A stretch of DNA of 64,000 bases from Actinopolyspora biskrensis. Lineage in GTDB: Bacteria > Actinomycetota > Actinomycetes > Mycobacteriales > Pseudonocardiaceae. The DNA lies in NCBI RefSeq assembly GCF_013408175.1, contig NZ_JACBYW010000005.1, forward strand, positions 372,001 to 436,000, given 5' to 3'. Below, one piece after another: positions 36,842 to 45,739 of the stretch. The notes under the pieces were generated by a model, which saw only the letters and a list, made by a program, of their open reading frames with translations, was not told where the DNA came from and searched no databases. The first letter of the stretch is position 1; the number at the start of each line of letters is the position of its first letter. A program made the translations under genes and the position numbers.

Positions 36842-37945
36842 GTGGACGCACAACTCGAATTCCCGTTGCGCCTGCACCGGCGGCTCGCGCCGAACACGGG
36901 GGAGAACTTCTGCTGGTCCCCCTTCTCCGTGATGAGCACCCTCGGGTTGCTCGCGTCCGCCGCACGCGGGAACACCCGCGAGGAGATGGCGCACGCCCTG
37001 CGGGCCGAGCCGGGCGAGGACTTCGCCGAACGGCTGGGGGAACTGGCCGGGCGGACCGTCACTCCCACGGACGAGGTCGATTTCGCGGTGGCCAACCGGC
37101 TGTGGGCGGACGAACGGCTTCCGCTGCGGGAGGCGTACCGGCGTCGGATCGCCGAACTGCCGGGCAGCGAGGTGCGCACCACCGCGTTTCGCGAGGCCCC
37201 CGAACGGGCGCGGCAGGAGATCAACGCCGATGTCGCGGAGGTCACGCGGGGGTTGATCCCCGAACTGGTCGAGGAAGGCACGATCGACTCGGACACGGTC
37301 GCGGCCCTGGTCAACGCGCTTTACCTGAAAACCCCCTGGAACAGGGCGTTCGAGGAACGCGACACCGCTCCGAAACCGTTCCACGGCCCCGCGGGGACCG
37401 GGCCGGTCCCCACCATGCGCGTGAACGGTCTGCTGGGGTACGCCCGTCCGGACGGTTGGCAGGTGGTGCGGCTGCAGGCGCGGGGTGCGGTGGAGGCGCT
37501 CGTGCTGCTGCCCGACGAGGAGCTGAGCAGGGCCGAACCCGCGCTCGATCACGCGCGGCTGCGCCGCCTGGTCGATTCCCCCGAGCCGAACCAGGTGGAG
37601 CTGCTGCTGCCGAAGTTCGAGGTGACGGGCTCGGCCGAGCTCAACGACCCGCTCGCCGCCCTCGGAGTGCGCGAGGCGTTCACCCCGGCGGCCGACTTCA
37701 CCGAGCTGACGGACGAACCCCTCCGGATCTCCACCGCGTTGCACGAGGCCGTGCTGCGGGTGGACGAGCACGGCCTGGAGGGGGCGGCGGCCACGGCGGC
37801 GATGATGCGGCTGACGGCTCTGACGGAGGAGCCGGAACCGATCCGGGTGGAGGTGGATCGCCCGTTCTGGTTCCTGGTCCGGCACGCCGACAGCGGGGCA
37901 GTCTATTTCCTGACCAGGGTGGTCGAGCCGCACGCACGGGAGTGA
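36842..37945 (+). CDS. Serpin family protease inhibitor
   Basis: Serpins trap serine or cysteine proteases covalently. This 367-residue protein has NALYLKTPWNRAFEERDT (breach and shutter region), then the hinge and reactive-centre loop HGLEGAAATAAMMRLTALTE at about 310-329, and DRPFWFLVRH with the C-terminal strand. The small residues at P12-P8 (GAAAT) are those of an inhibitory serpin; the cleaved bond probably lies among MMRLTA. There is no signal peptide, so it acts in the cytoplasm or leaves by another route. GTG 36842 start. Serpins are sparse in bacteria. Confidence 0.88.
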   Translation: MDAQLEFPLRLHRRLAPNTGENFCWSPFSVMSTLGLLASAARGNTREEMAHALRAEPGEDFAERLGELAGRTVTPTDEVDFAVANRLWADERLPLREAYRRRIAELPGSEVRTTAFREAPERARQEINADVAEVTRGLIPELVEEGTIDSDTVAALVNALYLKTPWNRAFEERDTAPKPFHGPAGTGPVPTMRVNGLLGYARPDGWQVVRLQARGAVEALVLLPDEELSRAEPALDHARLRRLVDSPEPNQVELLLPKFEVTGSAELNDPLAALGVREAFTPAADFTELTDEPLRISTALHEAVLRVDEHGLEGAAATAAMMRLTALTEEPEPIRVEVDRPFWFLVRHADSGAVYFLTRVVEPHARE

Positions 37946-38122
37946 GCGGGTCGGCGGCTCGGTTCGCGTGGCGGAACCCCTCGGGGCTCTCGATCAGGGG
38001 AGGCCCGGCGCCGAGCAGCCGCCCACGCCGCGTCGGTGCCGGTTGCGCAGGTGGAGGAAAGCGGCTGCGCCGCTTGCGGGCCGAGCGGGCCCCCGCCGGG
38101 AACGGGCTTCCGTCGGAAGTTC

Positions 38123-39079
38123 TCAGAGCGGTACGCGCCGGAGCTTGTCGGGATTGACGATGTCGTGAATCTCGGCAGCACGTCCGTCCCGTACCGCGAA
38201 GCCCACCACGCGCCGCGCCACGGCGCGTTCGGAAGGAGTGCCCTCCGGGGAGCCCGGCAGCAGCAGCCCCGGGTCGCCGTTGACGAGAACCGGGCGCGTG
38301 TTCGTCAGGGTGGAGGGCGCGTACTTGCGCATCAGGCCGAGCAGGAAGCGCGCCACTCGCTCCCTGCCGCTGACCGGGCGCAGCGCGGTACGTGCCTTGC
38401 CGTCGCTGTCGCCGTACACGCCGGCGCGCGGGTGCAGTGCGCGGGCGACGGCCCACTGGTCCTCGGCCGAGAGCGCCGCGATCAGCGCCTGGATCACCTC
38501 GTGCTGCTGTGGAGCGGGTACCCGCCTGGGAGGGTCGGCCTGTTGGACGGTGCGTCTGGCGCGGGCCGCGTTGCGCCGCGCCGCGTCCGCGGAGCAGCCG
38601 AGTATTCCGGCGATCTCGTCGAAGTCGGTCCCGAACACGTCGTGCAGCACCAGCGCCGTTCGGCGTTCCGGGCCGAGCTGCTGGACCAGTCGAAGCGCGG
38701 CCATGCGCACGTCCTCGGCGCGTGCCACGACCTCGAAGGGGTCGGCGCCGTCCCGGCAGCCGTGCTCGAGCACGATGGGTTCGGGAAGCCAGGGGCCGAC
38801 GTAGTGCTTCCTGCGGACGGAGGCGGTGCGGGCCCGTTCGACGGCCAGTGCTCCCGCGGTCCTGTTCAACCAGGATCCGAGGTCGTCGATCCCGGCACGT
38901 TCGGCCCGGTCGAGTCCGGACAGCCGCAGCCAGGTCTCCCGCACCACGTCCTCGGAGTCCGCGATGCTTCCGGTGAGTCGGTAGGCCAACCCGGTCAGCC
39001 GCGTACGCCGGCCGTCGAATTCCGTAGCGAGAACCTCTTCCGCGGATCGCACACCGCGATTGTGCCCGAATAACCCCAT
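38123..39079 (-). CDS. ECF sigma factor, SigJ-like with SnoaL-type C-terminal domain
   Basis: The 318-residue protein has sigma region 2 (about 15-85, LTGLAYRLTGSIADSEDVVRE) and region 4 (about 118-175, RTALVLHDVFGTDFDEIAG), then a C-terminal SnoaL-like extension of about 130 residues. This layout is that of the SigJ/ECF41 group, in which the extension regulates the sigma factor instead of a separate anti-sigma. No anti-sigma gene is adjacent, in agreement. ATG 39079 start. Stress role inferred from the family. Confidence 0.87.
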   Translation of the reverse strand: MGLFGHNRGVRSAEEVLATEFDGRRTRLTGLAYRLTGSIADSEDVVRETWLRLSGLDRAERAGIDDLGSWLNRTAGALAVERARTASVRRKHYVGPWLPEPIVLEHGCRDGADPFEVVARAEDVRMAALRLVQQLGPERRTALVLHDVFGTDFDEIAGILGCSADAARRNAARARRTVQQADPPRRVPAPQQHEVIQALIAALSAEDQWAVARALHPRAGVYGDSDGKARTALRPVSGRERVARFLLGLMRKYAPSTLTNTRPVLVNGDPGLLLPGSPEGTPSERAVARRVVGFAVRDGRAAEIHDIVNPDKLRRVPL

Positions 39080-39257
39080 TGTGCCCGGTTGAGTGCCTCG
39101 GTCGGGTGGTTTTCGCGTCCGCTCGTCCGCAGGAGCCCTCCCCGGAGAGGGGACGTCGGCACGGCCGTCGCCTCACCGGAAGGTTCTCGGGGAGCGAGTG
39201 GGAAATCACCGGGACCGTGTGCTCGGTCGGCGGGGGCGGGCCATCTAGACTGGCCGC

Positions 39258-41162
39258 GTGGCGGGACGAATCCGGGAAAGCGACATCGCCGAAGTCCGCG
39301 AACGCAACCGGATCGACGACGTGGTCGGTGAGTACGTCGCGTTGCGTCGCGCCGGTGGCGGGGCTCTGAAGGGACTGTGCCCCTTCCACGACGAGAAGAC
39401 CCCTTCGTTGAACGTGCGCCCCAACCACGGGACTTTCCACTGCTTCGGCTGCGGCGAGGGCGGGGACGTCATCGCCTTCCTGATGAAGACCGAGCACCTC
39501 GGCTTCGTCGAGTCCGTGGAGCGGCTGGCGGATCAGAGCGGTGTGCGGCTGCGCTACGAGGGCGGGGAGCCCACGAACAGCCGTGAGCCGGGAACCAGGA
39601 GCAGGTTGGTCGAGGCGAACCGGCTCGCGGCCGAGTTCTACGCCGAACAGCTGCGCTCCAACGAGGCACGGCAGGCGAGGGAGTTCCTGACGGCGCGTGG
39701 TTTCGACGAGTCGGCCGCGACGAAGTTCGGATGCGGTTTCGCGCCCAGCGGATGGGATCGGCTGACCAAGCATCTGCTCAACAAGGGATTCGAGCTGGAG
39801 GAGCTCTACAAGGCGGGGCTGTCGCGGGAAGGCAGGCGCGGCCCGATCGACCGGTTCCACCGGCGGCTGCTGTGGCCGCTCAAGGACCTCGGGGGCGATG
39901 TGGTCGGTTTCGGCGCCCGTCGCGTCTTCGACGAGGACCCGATCGAGGCGAAGTACGTCAACACCCCCGCGACGCCGATCTTCAACAAGTCCCAGGTGCT
40001 GTTCGGCGTCGATCTGGCCAAGCGCGAGATCGCCAAGCGTCACCAGGCCGTGGTGGTCGAGGGCTACACCGACGTGATGGCGATGCACCTCGCCGGCGTC
40101 CCCACCGCCGTCGCCTCCTGCGGGACCGCCTTCGGTGACGAGCACCTCGGGGTGCTGCGCAGGCTGATGATGGACGACGACACCTTCAGGGGTGAGGTCA
40201 TCTACACCTTCGACGGGGACGAGGCCGGGCAGAACGCCGCGCTGAAGGCCTTCGACGGGGAGCAGCAGTTCGCCGCGCAGACCTACGTGGCCATCACCCC
40301 GGACGGCAGCGACCCCTGTGAGCTGAGGCAGCGGAAGGGGGACGGCGCCGTCCGCGATCTGGTGGCCCGGCGGCGTCCGCTGTTCGAGTTCGCCGTCCGG
40401 AGCCTGCTGGACGGTTACGATCTCGACTCGGTGGACGGAAGGGTTGCCGCCCTGCGCCGGACGGTACCGCTGGTCGCGCGGATCAAGGACCACGCGAGCC
40501 GGGACGGCTACGCCGTGCAGCTCGCCCACTGGAGCGGCTGGAACGACGAGAACCAGGTTGTTCGGCGGGTGCAGGAGTCGGCCGGGGAACCGGTCGAGGA
40601 CGGCCCGCGGCGGAAACGCGACCGGCGCGCGGCGGAGCAGCGGAACAACTCCGCGGAGCAGGACGCGCTCCCGGGGCGTCCGTCCAGGGACGACCCCCGC
40701 TGGTCCCAGCGGGAGGCGCTGAAGACGGCTCTGCAGGCGCCGGGGCTGGCCGGGCCGGTCTACGACTCCCTGCCCGAGGAAGCTTTCACCGAGCAGGCTT
40801 ACAGGGCGCTGCACGAGGCCCTGCTGAAGGCCGGTGGTACGCAGGCGGGCCTTTCGGGTGCCGCGCTGGTGGACGCCGTCCGCGCGCAGTGCCCCGACGA
40901 GACGAGCACCCGGTTGTTGTCGCGGCTGGCGGTCGAGACGCCGGACACCAGGTCCGAGCAGGACCACCGCTACGTCAGTGGTGTGCTCGCCAGGGTGCGT
41001 GAGCGGCTGGTCGCGCGTCAGATCGACGACATCAAGTCGCGGGTGCAGCGGCTCTCGCCGATCGAGGACCCCGAGGAGTACCACGCGCTGTTCGGTGATC
41101 TGGTCGCGCTGGAGCACTACCACAAGTCGCTGCTGCAACAGGCTGTGGAAGGTGTGGCATGA
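39258..41162 (+). CDS. dnaG: DNA primase
   Basis: DnaG makes RNA primers for replication. The 634-residue protein has the CHC2 zinc finger (C41, H44, C62, C65), the TOPRIM core (EGYTDVMAMH at 268-277, DGDEAG at 319-324) and a C-terminal DnaB-binding helical domain, with an Arg/Glu-rich linker near 440-480. GTG 39258 start. Its stop overlaps the next gene by four bases (ATGA). Confidence 0.95.
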   Translation: MAGRIRESDIAEVRERNRIDDVVGEYVALRRAGGGALKGLCPFHDEKTPSLNVRPNHGTFHCFGCGEGGDVIAFLMKTEHLGFVESVERLADQSGVRLRYEGGEPTNSREPGTRSRLVEANRLAAEFYAEQLRSNEARQAREFLTARGFDESAATKFGCGFAPSGWDRLTKHLLNKGFELEELYKAGLSREGRRGPIDRFHRRLLWPLKDLGGDVVGFGARRVFDEDPIEAKYVNTPATPIFNKSQVLFGVDLAKREIAKRHQAVVVEGYTDVMAMHLAGVPTAVASCGTAFGDEHLGVLRRLMMDDDTFRGEVIYTFDGDEAGQNAALKAFDGEQQFAAQTYVAITPDGSDPCELRQRKGDGAVRDLVARRRPLFEFAVRSLLDGYDLDSVDGRVAALRRTVPLVARIKDHASRDGYAVQLAHWSGWNDENQVVRRVQESAGEPVEDGPRRKRDRRAAEQRNNSAEQDALPGRPSRDDPRWSQREALKTALQAPGLAGPVYDSLPEEAFTEQAYRALHEALLKAGGTQAGLSGAALVDAVRAQCPDETSTRLLSRLAVETPDTRSEQDHRYVSGVLARVRERLVARQIDDIKSRVQRLSPIEDPEEYHALFGDLVALEHYHKSLLQQAVEGVA

Positions 41163-41704
41163 TCTCCTGGCTCAAGCGCGTGCTCGCGCGGTTCGGCGGC
41201 GGCGTCGCGTTGCCGGAGGGGTTCGACGGTGCGTTGGAGTCGGAGGAGCGGGTACTTGCCTCGGCCGTGTCCGCGGAGGGGGCGCTGGTCGCCACGGACC
41301 GCGGTCTGTGGGTGCCCGAGAGTTCCGGGCCGCGCAGGATCGGTTGGCACCTGTTGAACAGGGCCGTCTGGCGTGACGGGGTGCTGGCGCTGACCGAGGC
41401 GGGGGAGTACCGCAGGGTCGGCGGGGCGGTGTTGCTGCGTGACCTGCCGCGACGCCGTTTCCGGTTGCACGAGTCCGGAAGGTTGCCCGATGTGGTGCAC
41501 GCACGGGTGACCGGTTCGATCAAATCCACCCAGTACCGCGAGCTGTCGGTGGGTGGCGCCCGTTTCGTGCGGCGCAAGGTCCCCGGGCTCGACGGCACGG
41601 TGCTGCAGGTTCGGCCCGACCGGGACGCCGAAGAGGAAGCGTTGGCCGAGTACGCCCGTGAGGTCGCCCGGCGGTTGGAGCAGGACGAGCACGGCGCCGG
41701 GTGA
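41159..41704 (+). CDS. Conserved hypothetical protein coupled to dnaG
   Basis: This 181-residue protein overlaps dnaG by four bases. It has no transmembrane segment despite the start MISWLKRVLARF, which may be an amphipathic helix. The body is beta-rich (VLASAVSAEGALVATDRGLWVP, RIGWHLLNRAVWRDGVLAL), resembling a PH-like fold. Homologues are common after dnaG in actinobacteria. The function is unknown. Confidence 0.75.
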   Translation: MISWLKRVLARFGGGVALPEGFDGALESEERVLASAVSAEGALVATDRGLWVPESSGPRRIGWHLLNRAVWRDGVLALTEAGEYRRVGGAVLLRDLPRRRFRLHESGRLPDVVHARVTGSIKSTQYRELSVGGARFVRRKVPGLDGTVLQVRPDRDAEEEALAEYAREVARRLEQDEHGAG

Positions 41705-41741
41705 TCCGGAAGCGCTCTTTCGGACGGCGGAGTCCACGAAT

Positions 41742-41759
41742 ACAGTACAGCTGTACTGT
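41742..41759. promoter_or_regulatory. 18-bp perfect palindrome upstream of the methyltransferase
   Basis: ACAGTACAGCTGTACTGT is a perfect 18-base palindrome, 35 bases before the GTG at 41795. It contains TACAGT and TACTGT, both acceptable -10 hexamers, so the site probably overlaps the promoter. The binding protein is unknown; no regulator gene is adjacent. Confidence 0.6.
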
Positions 41760-41794
41760 TCGTTGTTTCTCGTCGTTTCGGGGAGTGGTCCGCC

Positions 41795-42556
41795 GTGTGG
41801 GATCCGGAAACCTACCTCGCTTTTTCCGAGCACCGGGAGCGTCCCGCCCGGGACTTGCTGGCCAGGATGAACCCGTCCGCGGTCGGAAACGTGGTTGACC
41901 TGGGGTGCGGCGCAGGCGATCTCACTCCGCTGCTGACGCGGCGGTGGCCCGCGGCGCGCCTTGAGGCACTGGACTCCTCCCCGGAGATGGTGCGCGCGGC
42001 TGTGGAGGCCGGAGTGCCCGCGTACGTGCGGGACGTGCGGGACTGGACCCCCGGGGCGGACACCGCCGTGGTGTTCTGCAACGCGGTGCTGCATTGGGTT
42101 CCCGATCACGTCGAACTGGTTCGCGGGTGGCTGGATGCGCTGCCTGCCGGTGCGGTGTTCGGGATGCAGCTGCCCGGCAACTTCCACGCGCCCGCCCACC
42201 GGGCCGTTTACGAGCTGGCCTCGCGGGCGGAGTGGGACGAGGAGCTGGGGGACGCGCTCCGGGCGCCGGACCGGGTCGCCACTCCGCTGGAGTACGCTCG
42301 GGCCCTCTCCGGGCCGAACGTGCTGATCGACGCGTGGGAGAGCACCTACGTGCATCGGTTGCACGGTCGCGATCCGGTGCTGAACTGGCTGCGGGGAACC
42401 GCGTTGCGTCCCGCTCGTGCCTTGCTGGACGACCGGAGCTGGGGACGCTTCCTGGAGGAACTGGCTCCGATGCTGCGGAGCGCGTACCCGGAGGAGGCGG
42501 ACGGTTCCACGTGGTTCCCGTTTCGTCGGGTGTTCGCCGTGGCGTGGTGCGAGTAG
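41795..42556 (+). CDS. Trans-aconitate 2-methyltransferase-like SAM methyltransferase
   Basis: The 253-residue protein has SAM motif I VVDLGCGAGD at 33-42 and LDSSPEMVRAA. VFCNAVLHWVPDH and GMQLPGNFHAPAH are specific to the Tam group, which esterifies trans-aconitate. GTG 41795 start. It is controlled in all likelihood through the palindrome upstream. The substrate is inferred from the family. Confidence 0.85.
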   Translation: MWDPETYLAFSEHRERPARDLLARMNPSAVGNVVDLGCGAGDLTPLLTRRWPAARLEALDSSPEMVRAAVEAGVPAYVRDVRDWTPGADTAVVFCNAVLHWVPDHVELVRGWLDALPAGAVFGMQLPGNFHAPAHRAVYELASRAEWDEELGDALRAPDRVATPLEYARALSGPNVLIDAWESTYVHRLHGRDPVLNWLRGTALRPARALLDDRSWGRFLEELAPMLRSAYPEEADGSTWFPFRRVFAVAWCE

Positions 42557-42761
42557 CAGGTGTCCGCCCGAGGTGCCGGAGCCCGCGGCGAGTCCCCGTC
42601 CGGGGTTCTCCCGCCCGGATCGCCGGGAAAGCCGGGTCACCGGCCTCCGTTGCAGGCTCTGACCAGGTGGTTTCCCGAATGGGGAGGGGGGTGTTCGAGG
42701 CGGTCGCGGAGTGCGCTACAGTAGATGTTGTCAGCGCGAGGCGCTGGGGAGAACGGAACAT

Positions 42762-42865
<104 letters not shown>

Positions 42866-42879
42866 TTTGAGCAAGTCAA

Positions 42880-42910
42880 CCCCTACGTTTCCCCTACGGT
42901 TTCCCCTACG
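42880..42910. repeat. Three CCCCTACG repeats at left end (candidate integrase arm sites)
   Basis: CCCCTACG occurs at 42880, 42891 and 42903, about one helical turn apart and in one direction, starting 15 bases inside attL. Two more copies lie near attR at 50387 and 50399. The third copy overlaps the stop of the integrase remnant. This fits arm-type integrase sites; binding is inferred. Confidence 0.5.
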
Positions 42911-43600
42911 AAACGTCTTCGTCATCGTCGACGAACATGGCCTTGTCCAGCAGCGCCGCTGTCGTGGGGTGGGCCATACGGGACCGTCCGAAATACACGT
43001 CCTGGGTGATCGACACCCGATCATGGCCGAACAGGTCGGCGACCTTCCGGGCCGACAACCCCGACTCGTCCCAGACCGTGGCGGCCGTCTTCCGGAAAAC
43101 GTGTGACGTAACCCAATCGAAGCCACCGTTGTCGAGGACTTCCCGGAGAGCGTTGCCCACATTGGTGGGATCGCGCCATCCCACGTTCCGTCGTACTCTA
43201 CGCAGCGCCGGAAACACGGGAATCGTGAGGTTGCTCACCTGAATCCGCCGTGCCTGCAACACCACCGCCAGGAAATCCGGCAGCGGCACCGGCCGGTGGG
43301 AATGCGGAGTCTTGCCGGAACTCCGCGTCAGCCCGCTGCATGGGACACGCACGATGTTCGGCCCGGTGACGACCGTGGCAGGCGAGCTGTCCAGGTTCAC
43401 CGACGCCCAATCCGTGGGAGCGCTTCGCTGATGCGCGTGCCCGTGCCGAGCATGAACCGGCACAGATCCGGCAGGTCGCGATTGTGGGGGCGTTGCTGCT
43501 CGTCGGCGTCGAGGTGACGCAGCAGCGCCAACCGTTCCTCCGAGATCAACGCCCTGAGCATGGCTGCTCGTGCCGGACACACGAACCGTGTGGTGGACGG
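42906..43600 (-). pseudogene. Tyrosine site-specific integrase remnant, truncated and frameshifted
   Basis: Only the catalytic half of a tyrosine recombinase remains. The 5' part (frame of SEERLALLRHLDADEQ, RFMLGTGTRISEAL) holds the first catalytic Arg. After a one-base shift near 43405-43420 the frame changes to VNLDSSPATV and PLPDFLAVVLQARR, ending in SHVFRKTAAT (His and second Arg) and LFGHDRVSITQDVYF (His and the nucleophilic Tyr). The N-terminal arm and core-binding domains are missing. Position at attL and orientation fit the integrase that inserted the element. It should be inactive. Confidence 0.8.
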
Positions 43601-43742
43601 GGGTGTCCGCCAGCGCGTCTGGGGCTGGTGCACGTGGCTGTCGCAGCCACGTCGCTGACCAACTCCGACATCACTGACGAACGCACCCGCTACGGCGACG
43701 CGTCCCTCGTGGCGCGTGCCCATGCTGACCGAAGGAACCGGC

Positions 43743-44087
43743 ATGACCCCCGACCAGGACTTCAAACTCCACAAAATCAAGTACCACTTCACCGGCAGTC
43801 CCAAAACGGGCGAGTTCCCCGGGCACGAAAGCTGGGTGGACGGCAGCGAAGCCCACTTCACCGTGGTCGACTTCAGTCGCCACAACCACCTGAAAGCGGT
43901 CCACGCCCGTAACCGGGCTGCCCGCCGCAAGGCCCAGCTGGACCAGCTCGCCGAGGCCGTGGCCCGTCGGCACCAGCTCGACGTGGACGAGTTGAAGGCC
44001 GCCGTGGCCGAGGCCGTCGCCGACGGCATCGATGAGGCCACCGCGCAACTGAGCGTGACCGTGCGCGGGCAGGTGCTCGGTGGCTGA
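43743..44087 (+). CDS. Hypothetical protein of the integrated element
   Basis: This 114-residue protein starts at ATG 43743 with GAAGGAA upstream. Residues 1-50 look globular (FKLHKIKYHFTGSPKTGEF, HFTVVDFSRHNHL). Residues 55-105 are a charged helix-rich segment with Ala/Glu/Arg repeats. Its stop overlaps the next gene by 8 bases. I do not recognise a family; phage or plasmid origin is suggested by context only. Confidence 0.6.
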   Translation: MTPDQDFKLHKIKYHFTGSPKTGEFPGHESWVDGSEAHFTVVDFSRHNHLKAVHARNRAARRKAQLDQLAEAVARRHQLDVDELKAAVAEAVADGIDEATAQLSVTVRGQVLGG

Positions 44088-44637
44088 GGAGAGCTCGCTT
44101 CAGCGTGACCTCGACATCGCGGTGCGCGAGCTGCGCAAGCTTCGCGCCGAGAACGCCGAGCTGGGCAAACAGCTCGAAACCGAGCAGTCCCGCCTGGCGG
44201 TGGAGCGCGGCAAAATCGCAGGTCTTCAAACCATCGTGGACGAGCAGGTCGCCCGGCCGGAGCAGGCCGAAACGTGGGAGGCCACGATGCTCGACGACCT
44301 CACCGCCGTGCGTGCCGAACGCGACCAGCTGCGCGAGCGCCTCAACGACCGCCGCGCCGCCGTCGACGCGGCACCACCCCAACGGAGCACCCGACATGTG
44401 GGCATGGCTGTGGGCCGGGTGGATCGGCTACTTCCTCGTGGTCGAAGGTATCGCACTGGTCAACACCCGGCACGGCGACACCCTCTCGGAGCAGATGTGG
44501 CGCTACGTCACCCAGCCCGACCGGCGACGCGGAGCCAGGAAACCCGCATGGTGGGTTTGGCCCGGCCGGGCCGGTGTCGTCGGACTCGGCGCGTGGCTGA
44601 TGTGGCACTTCCTCACCGGCTTATAAGGCAATCGTAG
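44080..44637 (+). CDS. Coiled-coil protein with out-of-frame tail
   Basis: From GTG 44080 about 100 residues form a clear coiled coil (LQRDLDIAVRELRKLRAENA, LERERDQLRER-like heptads). After about residue 105 the frame continues for 80 residues of Arg-rich sequence that reads the membrane-protein gene at 44396 in another frame. The natural end is therefore uncertain: a frameshift may have removed an earlier stop near 44390. The coiled-coil part is credible; the tail is probably not native. Confidence 0.5.
   Translation: MAEESSLQRDLDIAVRELRKLRAENAELGKQLETEQSRLAVERGKIAGLQTIVDEQVARPEQAETWEATMLDDLTAVRAERDQLRERLNDRRAAVDAAPPQRSTRHVGMAVGRVDRLLPRGRRYRTGQHPARRHPLGADVALRHPARPATRSQETRMVGLARPGRCRRTRRVADVALPHRLIRQS
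44396..44626 (+). CDS. Small membrane protein of actinobacterial elements
   Basis: This 76-residue protein has an N-terminal transmembrane helix (MWAWLWAGWIGYFLVVEGIA) and a second hydrophobic segment at the C-terminus (GVVGLGAWLMWHFL), with NTRHGDTLSEQMWRYV between. Proteins of this pattern are common in actinophages and integrative elements. It overlaps the tail of the upstream frame by 231 bases, and codon use favours this frame. The function is unknown. Confidence 0.65.
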   Translation: MWAWLWAGWIGYFLVVEGIALVNTRHGDTLSEQMWRYVTQPDRRRGARKPAWWVWPGRAGVVGLGAWLMWHFLTGL

Positions 44638-44934
44638 TTAAGTGCTGGTTGGGTCTACACCAGCGAGTTGAATTAGAGTGATTTTTTTGTCCGGTTCCAC
44701 ATAGGCGAGATACAGTGTGTAAAATCCATCTTTTGGAGTGTTGTCACGGACCCATTCGATCGCTTGGTGAACGTCACATTCAGTCAACTCGTAACTATCG
44801 TTTGACCAAGCTATTCGGTCTGGGTCAACGCCTTCCGGGATAGGAGGTCGTGACCAGAGATAAGCCCAGAAAACTGGATGGTAATCTTCTTGAGAAGATT
44901 TTCGCTCGTCCACGACGCGTATCCGCATGGTCAC
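44638..44934 (-). CDS. Small acidic protein in AT-rich patch
   Basis: The 98-residue acidic protein (from GTG 44934, or ATG 44928, which has GGAGG 8 bases upstream) includes CDVHQAIEWVRDNTPKDGFY, then TLYLAYVEPDKKITLIQLAG. GC content is well below that of its neighbours, a sign of transfer. It lies 43 bases downstream of a secreted-protein gene on the same strand. The layout (small acidic cytoplasmic protein after an exported one) resembles immunity partners, but no toxin domain is visible, so this is speculation. Confidence 0.6.
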   Translation of the reverse strand: MTMRIRVVDERKSSQEDYHPVFWAYLWSRPPIPEGVDPDRIAWSNDSYELTECDVHQAIEWVRDNTPKDGFYTLYLAYVEPDKKITLIQLAGVDPTST

Positions 44935-44977
44935 GACCTCCGTGCTAGCTAATGTGCATGTACGAGGTCTATTTTAA

Positions 44978-45549
44978 CTAACGTGGGTACACGAACACTC
45001 GTTGAGTGGCAACAGACCCAATATTAGACCGGAGTCCCGGGGTGACAATCTGGCCTGTGCTGCTTTCCTCGAACCATTGATTGGCGGGTAATTTGGCGCC
45101 ATTTTCCACGGGTGTGTAATATGGTTTAGATTTTCCAGTTGTTGATATTGTCTGTACCAGGTGTGATTCAGCATCAGGTAACGCGGGTCCGCTGGGAGGT
45201 GGGCCGTCGGGGCCTTCCCAGTAACCAAAACCGGTGATAGCTCCGTCTATGCGAACATCAACCGCTGGCACCTCCCCAAGACAGCTCACGCGTGTTTTAT
45301 AAATGACGCCCCCAGTTCCTCTTGAATAGTGGGGCCTATCCGCTTTTATTCTGCAAGTTACTGTTGCGTTTGTCCCAAGAGTCACACTCTTGTCTTTAAG
45401 TTGCCCTTCTGAGTTGTACATCCGGAGCACGATGCGACCGTCGTTTTTTGCGATGATTTTTCAGCAGGAGAGGCCGCTTCGGCAATACCTGATGATATGA
45501 ACAGTGAAGCTATTTCCAGAATTGCCCCGGAAAATTTTTTGGCCGCCAA
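44978..45549 (-). pseudogene. Secreted protein gene with frameshift after the signal peptide
   Basis: A TTG at 45549, 6 bases after GAGAAAGG, starts a clean signal peptide (AKKFSGAILEIASLFISSG, then IAEAA cleavage site). About 30 residues on, the frame must shift by one base at an A5 run (45457-45461) or A6 run (45444-45449) to enter the long second frame (IIAKNDGRIVLRMYNSEGQ) that runs about 155 residues to 44978. The mature part has two Cys and many Gly, Thr and Pro, with no known domain. Either the gene is broken, the shift is programmed, or the assembly has a homopolymer error. Low GC suggests transfer. Confidence 0.6.
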
Positions 45550-45739
45550 AACAAACCTTTCTCGTTTCTTGATTTCCAGCGGAGTTCGATGAAGTTTCCT
45601 CTATCGACCCCTGAGGCATTCAACATCACTGAAACAGGCTTTGCTAAGGTCCATTAGCACCAAATCTGTTTGGCGTGAAAGTTGCACTGTTTAGCACAAA
45701 AAGGGTGGAATAATATATTCTTATTTGGGGATTAATTTT

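Noticed and set aside
37698-41138. 1146-codon minus-strand frame opposite dnaG
   Set aside because: Shadow of dnaG and of the serpin and sigma-factor region; the composition is Arg/Pro-rich artefact.
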